NCBI GenBank assembly: GCA_021738405.1
Contig: JAIPCC010000002.1
Span: forward strand, 1 to 64,000
Source: Crocinitomicaceae bacterium
GTDB taxonomy: Bacteria; Bacteroidota; Bacteroidia; Flavobacteriales_D; Crocinitomicaceae
Length of the DNA: 64,000 bases
Reading direction: 5' to 3'
Shown piece after piece: positions 14,349-22,374 of this stretch. Numbering within the stretch: position 1 is the first letter of the stretch; the number at the start of each line of letters is the position of its first letter. The notes beneath the pieces were generated by a model, which saw only the letters and a program-made list of their open reading frames with translations, had not been told where the DNA came from and searched no databases. The translations under genes and the position numbers were made by a program.

Positions 14349-14380
14349 AGAAAAAAGCAGCACGGTTGCCCGTACTGCTT
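14349..14380 (-). terminator. intrinsic terminator (minus strand)
   Basis: Stem AAGCAG-ACGG / CCGT-CTGCTT with one mismatch and a four-base loop (14355-14380), followed on the minus strand by a T run (14354-14349). It stands just downstream of the BON remnant and upstream of rmuC. Confidence 0.75.
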
Positions 14381-14402
14381 CTCTTTATAGTATGATTTTC
14401 CT

Positions 14403-14642
14403 TCAAAAATCATACACGACAGCGCCATCTAAAGTGATCCAGCCGTCTTCTACCTTGACTTGAATTTTATCGTTGGGCACAGACCAATTCCACTTCATGC
14501 CACTGAGTACTTCTGTGGCTAAATCTAGGTCGGTTTTGGTGGTGTCGTTGGCAAATTTGACATGGATATCTTCCACGACTGCCTTTACACCCAATACGCC
14601 TTTTGCTGCACTTCAAGGCGCTTTGCTTAACTTTACGTCACC
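14403..14642 (-). pseudogene. decayed BON-domain gene remnant
   Basis: The minus strand encodes GVKAVVEDIHVKF, then TDLDLATEVLSGMKWNWSVP and KIQVKVEDGWITLDGAVV. This is the linker and first half of the second BON domain of the osmotically inducible (OsmY-like) BON family. The reading continues upstream in the same frame as SAAKGVL, is broken by a TGA (14613-14615), and before it reads GDVKLSKAP, a BON-like strand. Downstream it stops after YDF, well before a BON domain would be complete. Both ends are thus missing and an internal stop is present. A good terminator still follows. BON proteins bind phospholipids in the periplasm. Confidence 0.7.
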
Positions 14643-14685
14643 TCAAACTATTCTCAGGAGCAGTTGTTATGTTTAAAAAATCATC

Positions 14686-15309
14686 ATGTCATTGATCCGT
14701 ATAGACCGTCCCGAAATCGAAAAAATGGGCCGCATTGAGCGCCTGAACCTCGTCAATAGCTGCACGGGTTACAAATCGGCCAACCTCATTGCCACCATCT
14801 CCAACGAAGGAAAAACAAATGTTGCTGTATTTTCGAGCATCACGCACTTAGGCAGCGACCCTGCGCTCATCGGCTTTATTTTGCGGCCGACCACCGTTCC
14901 GCGTCACACCTACAAAAACATCAAGGAATACGGCTATTTCTCGGTCAATCATATTTCAGCCGACCAAATTGCAGACGCCCACCACACCTCGGCCAATTAC
15001 CCAGAAGAAATTAGCGAATTCGACATGACCAACTTAGAACCGGTGTATCATGGCGGCTGCCCTGTTCCATTTGTCAAGGGAAGCCCGGTCAAGTTGTTGT
15101 GTAAATATGTCAATGAATACCTCATCGAAGAAAACGGCTGCATCCATGTCATCGCTTCTATTGAGGCCATTTTTTACGAAGAAGAACTCCTGAGCCCAGA
15201 CAACTGGCTGCAACTAGACAAAGGCAAGGTCGTGGCTATCAACGGCCTAGATGGCTACGCGCAACCGCAACTTTTGGAACGATTTTCGTATGCAAGAGCA
15301 AAAAAATAA
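14686..15309 (+). CDS. flavin reductase-like FMN-binding protein
   Basis: A 207-residue protein of the flavin-reductase-like (FMN-binding split barrel) family. Typical segments are the start-proximal NLVNSCTGYKSANLIATIS, VAVFSSITHLGSDPALIGF, and the nucleotide-contacting PRHTYKNIKEYGYFSVNHI. Members use FMN to reduce flavins or small substrates in the cytosol; the substrate here cannot be told. Length is normal. It is followed four bases later by a lipoprotein gene that may share its transcript. Confidence 0.85.
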   Translation: MSLIRIDRPEIEKMGRIERLNLVNSCTGYKSANLIATISNEGKTNVAVFSSITHLGSDPALIGFILRPTTVPRHTYKNIKEYGYFSVNHISADQIADAHHTSANYPEEISEFDMTNLEPVYHGGCPVPFVKGSPVKLLCKYVNEYLIEENGCIHVIASIEAIFYEEELLSPDNWLQLDKGKVVAINGLDGYAQPQLLERFSYARAKK

Positions 15310-15313
15310 TTTC

Positions 15314-15973
15314 ATGAAACAACTTTTCTTCCTACTCAGCCTTACCACCCTACTCGCCTCTTGCGTCTCCGTACAAGAAGTACCGAATGTGGTGGGTATT
15401 TCTCAAGCCCATAACCGCATTGCCGTATTGCCCATCCAAGCACGTGTCGAGCGCAAAATCTGGATGTCAGAAGAAAAATACCTCGAGCTCAACCGCCTCA
15501 AAAGCGAAGAAACCCAACAACGCGTTTACCGCTACCTCCAATTTTACAGCAGAAACGGCAGCCTGCATGCAGAAGTCATGAGCCCCGAAGAAGTCAATTC
15601 TATGCTGCACGGCGCCGGATACCCCAACACCAACCTCAACAATAATGCACTTTGTAGCTTGCTCCATGTAGACGCCATCATCTACGGGCAAATCGAAATT
15701 CTCGAACCCATCAGCGAAGCCGCCGCAATGGCCTTTTCATCGATGAACAGCAACACGACCCTCATTACCAACATCGTAGAACTCGACCTCATGCTCTACG
15801 ACGCCAATAGCGCCACGCAAATCTGGGATTCAGAACAAATCAACCGTGGCCAAATGGGTTCGATCAAAGAAAACATGCAAAAACAAGTCTGCAGAAGAGC
15901 AGTCCGCAACATGCCCTACAACCTCAAGAAAAACCGTTATAAAAAAGCGTATCGAGAAATGAATGGGTTTTAA
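15314..15973 (+). CDS. lipoprotein, possibly DUF799/GNA1162-like
   Basis: A 219-residue lipoprotein. The signal peptide MKQLFFLLSLTTLLASC ends in a lipobox. The rest resembles lipoproteins of the DUF799/GNA1162 type: RIAVLPIQARVERKIW, an early strand, then LLHVDAIIYGQIEILEP and VELDLMLYDANSATQIWDSE, a pattern of alternating strands and helices like TolB-N or CsgG-type domains. The start at 15314 precedes the signal peptide; a longer frame overlaps the flavin reductase gene. The 3' end overlaps the convergent DsbA-like gene by four bases. Confidence 0.7.
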   Translation: MKQLFFLLSLTTLLASCVSVQEVPNVVGISQAHNRIAVLPIQARVERKIWMSEEKYLELNRLKSEETQQRVYRYLQFYSRNGSLHAEVMSPEEVNSMLHGAGYPNTNLNNNALCSLLHVDAIIYGQIEILEPISEAAAMAFSSMNSNTTLITNIVELDLMLYDANSATQIWDSEQINRGQMGSIKENMQKQVCRRAVRNMPYNLKKNRYKKAYREMNGF

Positions 15974-16590
15974 GCCATCAACGCTTGCTCAAAAGCCTCC
16001 ACCTCTCTTGCGCCATGAATGGCTACCTTGCGATCAAAGATGAAATACGGAACGCCGCGCAGGCCGAGTTCTTGGGCTTCTTGCAAATCTTGGGTAAAGG
16101 CGCGGCTGTGCTTACCACCTAGGATCGCAAGGTCGAGGTGCTCGGTTTTCAGGCCAACTTCTTGCGCCAGTTCTTTCAACACCTGGATATCGTCGATGTT
16201 TTTGCCTTCCGTGAAATAAGCTTTCAAGAGGCGCATTTTACAAGCCCATTGCATGCCTTGTTCGTGGGCTTCGTGCAATAAGAGATGTGCTTTGATGGTG
16301 TTGGCTACCTTGATTTGCTGCATCTGAAAATCCAGCCCCAACTCCTGACCCTGGCCAACAATTCTGTGATTCATGGCCTCAATCTGCTCTAACGGAATCT
16401 GCTTGTGTTCGTGCAAGTATTGCGAAATGGACTTAGATAAATCTGTTTTGAGACCCGGATTGAGTAAAAAAGTGCGCAATTCAATTTGCACCTCGTTGTC
16501 AAGGCCTTTATTTTGAATGGCTTGTTGGAGTTTTGTGAGCCCCAAATAACAAAACGGACAAGCGATGTCCGACCAAATTTCTATCAACAT
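15970..16590 (-). CDS. DsbA-family (FrnE-like) thiol oxidoreductase
   Basis: A 206-residue cytoplasmic thioredoxin-fold protein of the FrnE/DsbA family. The active-site CPFC lies at the start of the fold (SDIACPFCYLGLTKL), the helical insertion covers about residues 60-150, and the cis-proline motif is GLRGVPYFIFDRK. Relatives reduce or isomerise disulfides, or transfer thiols under oxidative stress. There is no signal peptide, consistent with FrnE. Ten bases separate it from the upstream WYL-regulator gene, so they are probably cotranscribed. Confidence 0.9.
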   Translation of the reverse strand: MLIEIWSDIACPFCYLGLTKLQQAIQNKGLDNEVQIELRTFLLNPGLKTDLSKSISQYLHEHKQIPLEQIEAMNHRIVGQGQELGLDFQMQQIKVANTIKAHLLLHEAHEQGMQWACKMRLLKAYFTEGKNIDDIQVLKELAQEVGLKTEHLDLAILGGKHSRAFTQDLQEAQELGLRGVPYFIFDRKVAIHGAREVEAFEQALMA

Positions 16591-16600
16591 AAGTTTCTAT

Positions 16601-17557
16601 TTAACGAACTTCTGAGCCAAAGTCACGAAAGCGAGACAGGAGCATGGAGAGTTCGTAGGTGCGGTAAATATATAATTCGACAACGATATAATTCGGGTTG
16701 TCCACGACAATGCGTTGAGAGCTGTGCAAGCGACGCGATTTTACGTAGGAGATGGCCCAATCTGTGAATTTCAAGCGGATCAGTTCTGGTATGCTTTCTT
16801 TGAAGCGCGCAATGCCCAGGCAATGCTTAAAGTGCGTTTTGAGCTCGACCTCTTGGGCCATTTGCTGCCAAGAGAAATACTGTAGTTCGCCCTCGGCGCC
16901 GTCTTCTCGCTCAGCTAAGGCAGGCACCGCCACATAGTTTTCAATCAGATCGAAGGCGAATACTTTGATTTGCTGCTTAGGCGCTTTCTGCCGTTCAGAC
17001 CATTCACAAGCTACTAAGTAAAAGCGACCCTCGTAAAAGCGCACCTGCAGCGGTGCCACCACTTGCAAACGCGATTTGTAGGTCCCGAATGCCGATTGAT
17101 ATAAAAACTGTAGCAAATATTGCTGCTCGATGGCTTGCAAACAAGTGGCCGCCATTTGCAGCGACTGCCCGTCGTCATTGAGCGCCGAAAAACTGAAAAC
17201 GAGTTTGTCTTGTAACTTTAAATTCGGCTCTTGAAATTTGGCGCCCAACTGCTGGGCAATTTGCTGGAGCATACTCCCTTGTAAAGCCTCTGAAACTGCG
17301 CTTTGCGGCTCGGCAATCAGTTGATAGTAGTGTTTTTTCGAAACCCGTACGTGCAGCAGTTTTTCCGTAGCATTCGTCTTGAGTAATTGGAGGTCTGCCT
17401 CTAGAGATCTTCTTGAAATGGCTTTGAGGCCAAGTGTGGGCAGCAACTGATTGAGGTGCTCTTGAATTTGGGCAAAAGAAGCGCGCATGAAGGCCTGCTC
17501 CTTTAAAAAATCGAGGATAATTTGCAAGCGTTGGCTTTGTACTTTGAGTTGCAGCAT
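16601..17557 (-). CDS. WYL-domain transcriptional regulator
   Basis: A 318-residue regulator. The N-terminal part (about residues 5-60) forms a helix-turn-helix with the pattern SRRSLEADLQLLK common to DeoR/WYL proteins. The middle has the WYL-type ligand-binding segment (SRLQVVAPLQVRFYEGRFYL, then VACEW). The C-terminal part is the usual WYL extension. WYL domains sense nucleic acids or nucleotides and often control stress or defence genes. Start: the longer frame begins with TTG two codons earlier, and the ATG at 17557 is preferred. It is cotranscribed with the DsbA-like gene downstream, a possible target. Confidence 0.87.
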   Translation of the reverse strand: MLQLKVQSQRLQIILDFLKEQAFMRASFAQIQEHLNQLLPTLGLKAISRRSLEADLQLLKTNATEKLLHVRVSKKHYYQLIAEPQSAVSEALQGSMLQQIAQQLGAKFQEPNLKLQDKLVFSFSALNDDGQSLQMAATCLQAIEQQYLLQFLYQSAFGTYKSRLQVVAPLQVRFYEGRFYLVACEWSERQKAPKQQIKVFAFDLIENYVAVPALAEREDGAEGELQYFSWQQMAQEVELKTHFKHCLGIARFKESIPELIRLKFTDWAISYVKSRRLHSSQRIVVDNPNYIVVELYIYRTYELSMLLSRFRDFGSEVR

Positions 17558-17625
17558 GGTCAAATATACTTATTACGCAGAAATATTGCGGAGTTAAATC
17601 AGATAAAATAAATTAAAGAGCTGCA

Positions 17626-17652
17626 TTGACTCGATTTTTGGTGTTATTTTTG
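17626..17652 (+). promoter_or_regulatory. promoter of the lipoprotein gene at 17684
   Basis: TTG at 17626-17628 and TATTTTTG at 17645-17652, separated by 16 bases (one short of the usual range). Confidence 0.45.
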
Positions 17653-17683
17653 CTAGTCGTAAGACTTCAAATAAACAAGCGTT

Positions 17684-18124
17684 ATGAAAACAATCCTTCT
17701 ATCAATTGGCTTACTTACCATGGCAACGGCCTGCAGTAAATGGCAAAGCAACCAACAACAAATCACTAAAATTTCGACCGACGGCACCTGGAGCATCAGT
17801 AGCTACATCGACGACGGCGACGACGAAACGAGTGATTTTTCCACTTTTAGACTGAACTTTTTAGAAGATGGCGTACTTCATGGTACCGATTTATTGAGTA
17901 GCAATTCAAATCCGTATGCTGGCAGTTGGTCACTTACCGACTCCAATAGCAACGACGACAGCATAGACGACCTCGACTTCAATATGAATTTCAATGTCGG
18001 CAACAAACTAGACGACCTCTCTGATGACTGGGACATCATTTCTTATACCGATACAGAAATCAAGCTCATCGATGTTTCTGGCGGTGGTGGCGGTACAGAT
18101 TACCTCACCCTCACCAAGCAATAA
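17684..18124 (+). CDS. acidic lipoprotein, lipocalin-like, 146 aa
   Basis: The signal peptide MKTILLSIGLLTMATAC with a lipobox is followed by a small beta-rich domain. The pattern TDGTWSISSYIDDGDDET, FRLNFLEDGVLHGT, GSWSLTDSNSNDDS resembles the single-domain lipocalin-like lipoproteins frequent in Bacteroidota. The region between strands is very rich in Asp and Ser. Binding of a small hydrophobic ligand is possible but not shown. It has its own promoter and a terminator that lies inside the neighbouring hemF gene. Confidence 0.7.
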   Translation: MKTILLSIGLLTMATACSKWQSNQQQITKISTDGTWSISSYIDDGDDETSDFSTFRLNFLEDGVLHGTDLLSSNSNPYAGSWSLTDSNSNDDSIDDLDFNMNFNVGNKLDDLSDDWDIISYTDTEIKLIDVSGGGGGTDYLTLTKQ

Positions 18125-18142
18125 AATCTTGCGCGCTTGCGC

Positions 18143-19036
18143 TTAACAAAATTCATGAAAAGCCCTAAGGAAACTCAGGGTTTTTTGTTCCTCAGAACCC
18201 TCGGTTGGCTCTTGATTGTAGACCCAATTGGCCATCGGAGGCATGCTCATCAAAATTGATTCGGTGCGCCCACCTGAATAGATGCCAAACTTGGTGCCGC
18301 GGTCGTGTAGCAAATTGAACTCCACGTAACGCCCTCTTCTGAGTGCCTGCCAAGAAAGCTCCGCTGCTGTGGGTTCTTGCAACACTACACCTTCCACTTG
18401 TTGGCTGTAAACAACCGGGAACAAACGACCTAAATCTTCACAATACTTAAAAAGTTGGTCTTTACAGAGATTTGACTTTTGTTCGGTGAGTTGGTCAAAA
18501 AAGATGCCGCCTACCCCTCTAGACTCACCACGATGTGGCAAAAAGAAGTAACGATCTGCCCATTCTTTGAATTGCGGATAAAATTCAGGATTGTAGCGGT
18601 CAGAAACTTCCTTTAAAGACCCATGGAACATTTTGGCGCGGTCGAGGTCTACAAAGTGTGGCGTGAGGTCTATGCCGCCGCCAAACCAATAGGTATGGTC
18701 TTCGAGTTCAAAATAACGCACGTTCATGTGCATAATAGGATGGCGCGGATGACGCGGATGTAAAACGATGGAAACGCCAGTGGCAAAAAACGCATCGCCT
18801 TCGTGACCGAGTTGTTGTTTCATGGCTGCTGTAACTGGGCCATGAACCGCACTGAATGCCACGCCTGCTTTTTCTAAGATGCGTCCCCCTTGCAGCGTGC
18901 GCGTATGACCACCTCCACCCTCTTCTCTTTGCCAGGTGTCTTCTTGAAAAGTTGCTGCGCCATCGAGTGCTTCGAGTGCTTGACAAATATGCAATTGTAG
19001 CGCTCTGTAACGCTCGGCAATTTCTGTTTTATTCAT
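18143..19036 (-). CDS. hemF: oxygen-dependent coproporphyrinogen III oxidase
   Basis: A 297-residue HemF. The enzyme oxidatively decarboxylates two propionates of coproporphyrinogen III to yield protoporphyrinogen IX in haem synthesis. Very conserved blocks are visible: WQREEGGGGHTRTLQGG, PIMHMNVRYFE, WFGGGIDLTPHF, HRGESRGVGGIFFDQL and GRYVEFNLLHDRGTKFG. Full length. It is the last gene of a guaA-LysM/PBP1-hemF operon, its start overlapping the preceding gene by eight bases. It implies oxygen-dependent haem synthesis. Confidence 0.97.
   Translation of the reverse strand: MNKTEIAERYRALQLHICQALEALDGAATFQEDTWQREEGGGGHTRTLQGGRILEKAGVAFSAVHGPVTAAMKQQLGHEGDAFFATGVSIVLHPRHPRHPIMHMNVRYFELEDHTYWFGGGIDLTPHFVDLDRAKMFHGSLKEVSDRYNPEFYPQFKEWADRYFFLPHRGESRGVGGIFFDQLTEQKSNLCKDQLFKYCEDLGRLFPVVYSQQVEGVVLQEPTAAELSWQALRRGRYVEFNLLHDRGTKFGIYSGGRTESILMSMPPMANWVYNQEPTEGSEEQKTLSFLRAFHEFC
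18163..18186 (+). terminator. intrinsic terminator nested in the hemF 3' coding end
   Basis: CCCT-AG / CT-AGGG hairpin with a short GAAA-type loop and one mismatch, followed by six T. It lies 39 bases after the stop of the lipoprotein gene, while its bases also encode the last residues of HemF on the other strand. Confidence 0.6.
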
Positions 19037-20753
19037 GATGGGGTACTAACAGTTGGGCATTTCTGTAAGGAACAACAACAGCGGCGTTGTTTTCGATAAA
19101 CAAACCGTTTGCGCTGTTCCGTAAATTCATGTTGCTGATGAGCCCCTGCTGCGGCTTGGTGTTGCCTAGCAATTGTTTGCCAACGTGTAGGGTGAGGTCA
19201 TAGCCCAAGCAAGCCATTTTGGTGAGGTCGGCATTGTAGCGCTTGCGGTATGCTTTGTGAAAAGGAATGATTTGAGGATCGTGGTAGTTGAAATAACTCG
19301 GGAGCGCCACTAAAAAAGCTTGATCGCGGACCTGCGGTACGTCGAGCTCTTTGAAATCGAGCCAGTCTTTTTGACCTACCACCAATAAATTGCTATCCAA
19401 GGCGGCCGCTTTGAGCAAGCCTACAACTTTTGCGCGCTCCGAACTGAAACTCACCAAAAGCTGCGGCCCTCCGACCGACTTGTATTTTTGATAGGTGGTC
19501 CAGGAGGCCTCTTGCAATTTGAGTTTGGATTGCGTGGTGGGCACAGCGGCAAAAGCGGTCTTGAATTTTTGCTCTAAAAGCTGATCTGCAGCCAAAGGAC
19601 TATTGATGAGCACCACCGTATATCCTTGGTATTTTTGATGCAACTGCAGCGCAAGGTTTTCTACCAAGGCCGCGTCGGAAGGCGTGTAGGCAATGAAATT
19701 GCTCGCCATTTGCGCAAGCGGTACCGACATTTGAACGGGAAATACAACCGGAATACCTTTTTCCTTGGCGTAAGTAGCGACAATTTTGGCTTGCTTTTCT
19801 TGCAAAGGCGAAAAAATCAGATCGATGCCGTTCATATCGGAACTGCGCAGTACTTCTTCTAATGAAGGACTCAAGGCGTTGTCGTCAAAAACGTGGATAT
19901 CAGCCGAAAAGCCAAGGTTTTTGAGGCTATCGAGGGCCATTTTCATGCCCATGTAGTAATCGAGGGCTGCAGCTGCCACAAAACGGTTTTGACCCGCAGC
20001 GGAGTCGAGGGCAAATGGTAAAAATACAGCGATGTTGTAGTGTGCTTTTGGCGCAACCGGGAAGCGAAAGGCGCTGTTCGTAGCTTTGGGCGCAGGAGCA
20101 GGTACGGCTTGCACCGGAACAGGCGTGGTTTTAACTTTTTGGATGGGCACCAAGATTTGCTGACCAGGGCTCACGCGCGAGGATGTCAGTTTGTTGAGCA
20201 CCATTAAGGAATCTACTGGTACCATGTAGCGCTTGGAAATGGCGTAAAGGTTTTCTTTTTCCAAAACGGTGTGCTTGATGATGGAATCGGTGAGCTTGTG
20301 CGCAAATGTATCCGAACTGGTGACGACTGGCGCTGGGTTGGCGCCGTTGACCTGGAAGGGCAATACCATATTTTTGAGCACCAATTGTTGCCCGACTTTC
20401 AAACCTGAACGCGCACTCGGGTTCCAGCTATACAATGAGTCTACAGGTACTTCATAAAGTCGCGAAACCGCAAAGAGTGTTTGCTGGGGCGCAACTTTGT
20501 GAACAATTTGACCGCGCAGCACCGGCACCACAATGGTTTGGCCAGCCACTAAGCCGCGTTCCAAACCCGGATTCAGCGCCAATAATTGGTCGGCGTCGCA
20601 TTTGAACAGCGTTTGCAACTGGGCCAGGCTCTGGCCCTCGGGCAGCGCGTACTGATAAAATTTTTGACCATCCTTCTCTACGATTGGCAAAGCCTGAGCC
20701 CTCACCAAAAATGTAAGCAAGAAGAAACAGCTGAAGGATAGCAAAATTCTCAT
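19029..20753 (-). CDS. exported LysM / type 1 periplasmic-binding-protein fusion
   Basis: A 574-residue exported protein. After the signal peptide (MRILLSFSCFFLLTFLVRAQ) come three LysM peptidoglycan-binding modules at roughly residues 30-80, 83-130 and 158-205, recognisable by VHKVAPQQTLFAVSRLYEVP and HTVLEKENLYAISKRYMVP. A Pro/Ala linker then leads to a PBP1-type domain (HYNIAVFLPFALDSAAGQNR, DYYMGMKMALDSLKNLGF). This architecture recurs in Bacteroidota and has no associated ABC permease; it probably senses or binds a wall-linked ligand. The start at 20753 lies one base after the guaA stop. Confidence 0.85.
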   Translation of the reverse strand: MRILLSFSCFFLLTFLVRAQALPIVEKDGQKFYQYALPEGQSLAQLQTLFKCDADQLLALNPGLERGLVAGQTIVVPVLRGQIVHKVAPQQTLFAVSRLYEVPVDSLYSWNPSARSGLKVGQQLVLKNMVLPFQVNGANPAPVVTSSDTFAHKLTDSIIKHTVLEKENLYAISKRYMVPVDSLMVLNKLTSSRVSPGQQILVPIQKVKTTPVPVQAVPAPAPKATNSAFRFPVAPKAHYNIAVFLPFALDSAAGQNRFVAAAALDYYMGMKMALDSLKNLGFSADIHVFDDNALSPSLEEVLRSSDMNGIDLIFSPLQEKQAKIVATYAKEKGIPVVFPVQMSVPLAQMASNFIAYTPSDAALVENLALQLHQKYQGYTVVLINSPLAADQLLEQKFKTAFAAVPTTQSKLKLQEASWTTYQKYKSVGGPQLLVSFSSERAKVVGLLKAAALDSNLLVVGQKDWLDFKELDVPQVRDQAFLVALPSYFNYHDPQIIPFHKAYRKRYNADLTKMACLGYDLTLHVGKQLLGNTKPQQGLISNMNLRNSANGLFIENNAAVVVPYRNAQLLVPHHE

Positions 20754-20754
20754 T

Positions 20755-22287
20755 TTATTCCCATTCAATGGTGGCAGGTGGCTTGGAGCTGATGTCATAA
20801 GTAACGCGATTGATGCCGCGCACTTGATTGATGATGCGATTGGATATTTTGGCTAAAAACTCGTAGGGCAAATGACACCAATCGGCGGTCATGCCATCGG
20901 TAGAGCTAACGGCCCTAAGTGCAACTGCGTTTTCGTAGGTGCGTTCGTCGCCCATGACGCCTACGGATTGGATCGGTAAGAAAATAGCGCCAGCTTGCCA
21001 GACATCGTTGTAAAGGTTGTCTTCTTTGAGGCCATTAATGAAAATAGCGTCAACTTCTTGCAAAATACGGACTTTATCGGCAGTAACTTCACCTAAAATA
21101 CGGATGCCAAGACCCGGACCTGGGAAAGGATGACGCCCAAGAATGCGCTCGTCTATTTGTAGAGAACGGCCAATGCGACGCACTTCGTCTTTGAAGAGCA
21201 AACGCAAAGGCTCAACCACCTGAAGCTTCATGTAGTCTGGTAAACCCCCTACATTGTGGTGAGATTTGATGGTTTGAGACGGGCCACCAGTAGCAGAAAC
21301 CGACTCGATGACGTCTGGATAGATAGTGCCTTGGCCCAGCCATTTGGCGTTTTCGACCAATTTGGATTCTTCGTCAAATACATCGACAAATACTTTTCCG
21401 ATGGCTTTTCTTTTGAGTTCTGGATCGGTGAGGCCACTCAGTGCGCTATAAAAACGCTCCGAAGCATTGACGCCCTTTACGTTGAGCCCCATGCCTTGGT
21501 AGGAGGCCAAAACTTCTTCGAATTCGTTTTTGCGCAATAAACCGTTGTCTACAAAAATGCAGTGGAGGTTCGGGCCAATGGCTTTGTGCAAGAGCACGGC
21601 TGCCACAGAAGAGTCTACGCCGCCAGAAAGACCGAGAATGACTTTGTCGTCGCCGAGTTGTGCTTGCAAGCGGGCAGTTGTTTCTTCGATGAAGGAGTCG
21701 GGGGTCCAGTCGCAGGCGCAATGGCAAACATCGACGATGAAGTTTTGCAAAAGCGTTTTGCCTTCTGTGGAGTGATACACTTCTGGGTGAAACTGAATGC
21801 CAAAAGTTTGCTCGCCTTCAATGGCGTAGCCAGCTACTTCTACGTCGTGGGTAGAGCAAATGATTTGGTAATTGGCAGGGATTTTCTTGATGGTGTCGCC
21901 ATGAGACATCCAGACTTGTGAGCCTTCGGTCATGCCTTTGGTGAGCACGTTGTTGGTGTCGAGGTAAGTGAGGTGCGCACGACCGTATTCTCTGGTATTG
22001 GAAGGAAGTACTTCGCCACCAAAATGATGCGAGAGGTACTGTGCGCCAAAACAAACGCCTAGCAGTGGCATTTTGCCTTTGATTGCTGAAAGATCTGGCT
22101 GTGGAGCCTGCGGATCGCGAACTGAAAACGGACTACCCGAAAGGATGACACCTTTGACATTGCTGCCGAGCGTTGGAATTTTGTTCCAGGGGTGGATTTC
22201 ACAATAAACGTTGAGTTCGCGGATTCTTCTGGCAATCAGTTGGGTATATTGAGAACCAAAATCGAGGATTACTATTAATTCATGCAT
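20755..22287 (-). CDS. guaA: GMP synthase (glutamine-hydrolysing)
   Basis: A 510-residue GuaA that converts XMP to GMP using glutamine and ATP. The N-terminal class I amidotransferase has Cys in [11 protein letters not shown] and His in [11 protein letters not shown]. The ATP pyrophosphatase domain has the PP-loop [13 protein letters not shown], and the C-terminal dimerisation domain ends [16 protein letters not shown], the standard ending. Full length with no anomaly. It heads a three-gene operon and is divergent from secA. The -7 box lies only four bases before its ATG. Confidence 0.98.
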   Translation of the reverse strand: MHELIVILDFGSQYTQLIARRIRELNVYCEIHPWNKIPTLGSNVKGVILSGSPFSVRDPQAPQPDLSAIKGKMPLLGVCFGAQYLSHHFGGEVLPSNTREYGRAHLTYLDTNNVLTKGMTEGSQVWMSHGDTIKKIPANYQIICSTHDVEVAGYAIEGEQTFGIQFHPEVYHSTEGKTLLQNFIVDVCHCACDWTPDSFIEETTARLQAQLGDDKVILGLSGGVDSSVAAVLLHKAIGPNLHCIFVDNGLLRKNEFEEVLASYQGMGLNVKGVNASERFYSALSGLTDPELKRKAIGKVFVDVFDEESKLVENAKWLGQGTIYPDVIESVSATGGPSQTIKSHHNVGGLPDYMKLQVVEPLRLLFKDEVRRIGRSLQIDERILGRHPFPGPGLGIRILGEVTADKVRILQEVDAIFINGLKEDNLYNDVWQAGAIFLPIQSVGVMGDERTYENAVALRAVSSTDGMTADWCHLPYEFLAKISNRIINQVRGINRVTYDISSKPPATIEWE

Positions 22288-22291
22288 GCCA

Positions 22292-22299
22292 CAAAGATA
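22292..22299 (-). promoter_or_regulatory. -7 promoter element of guaA (near-leaderless)
   Basis: On the minus strand TATCTTTG, then TGGC, then the guaA ATG. With the usual initiation distance of a few bases, the transcript would begin at or next to the start codon. No good TTG is seen at -33. Confidence 0.55.
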
Positions 22300-22342
22300 G
22301 CTGAAATCGGATTTATTTAAGGCTAAAATCCATAGAATTCAT

Positions 22343-22350
22343 TAATTTTG
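22343..22350 (+). promoter_or_regulatory. -7 promoter element (TAATTTTG) of secA
   Basis: TAATTTTG matches TAnnTTTG and lies 24 bases before the secA ATG at 22375. A -33 TTG is lacking. Confidence 0.45.
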
Positions 22351-22374
22351 AGCTTCGCTAAATTGAACACAGAC

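Noticed and set aside
14403-14594. The BON fragment as an intact 63-residue gene
   Set aside because: It would start with TTG in mid-domain, and in-frame BON sequence continues upstream past a stop codon, so decay is the better reading.
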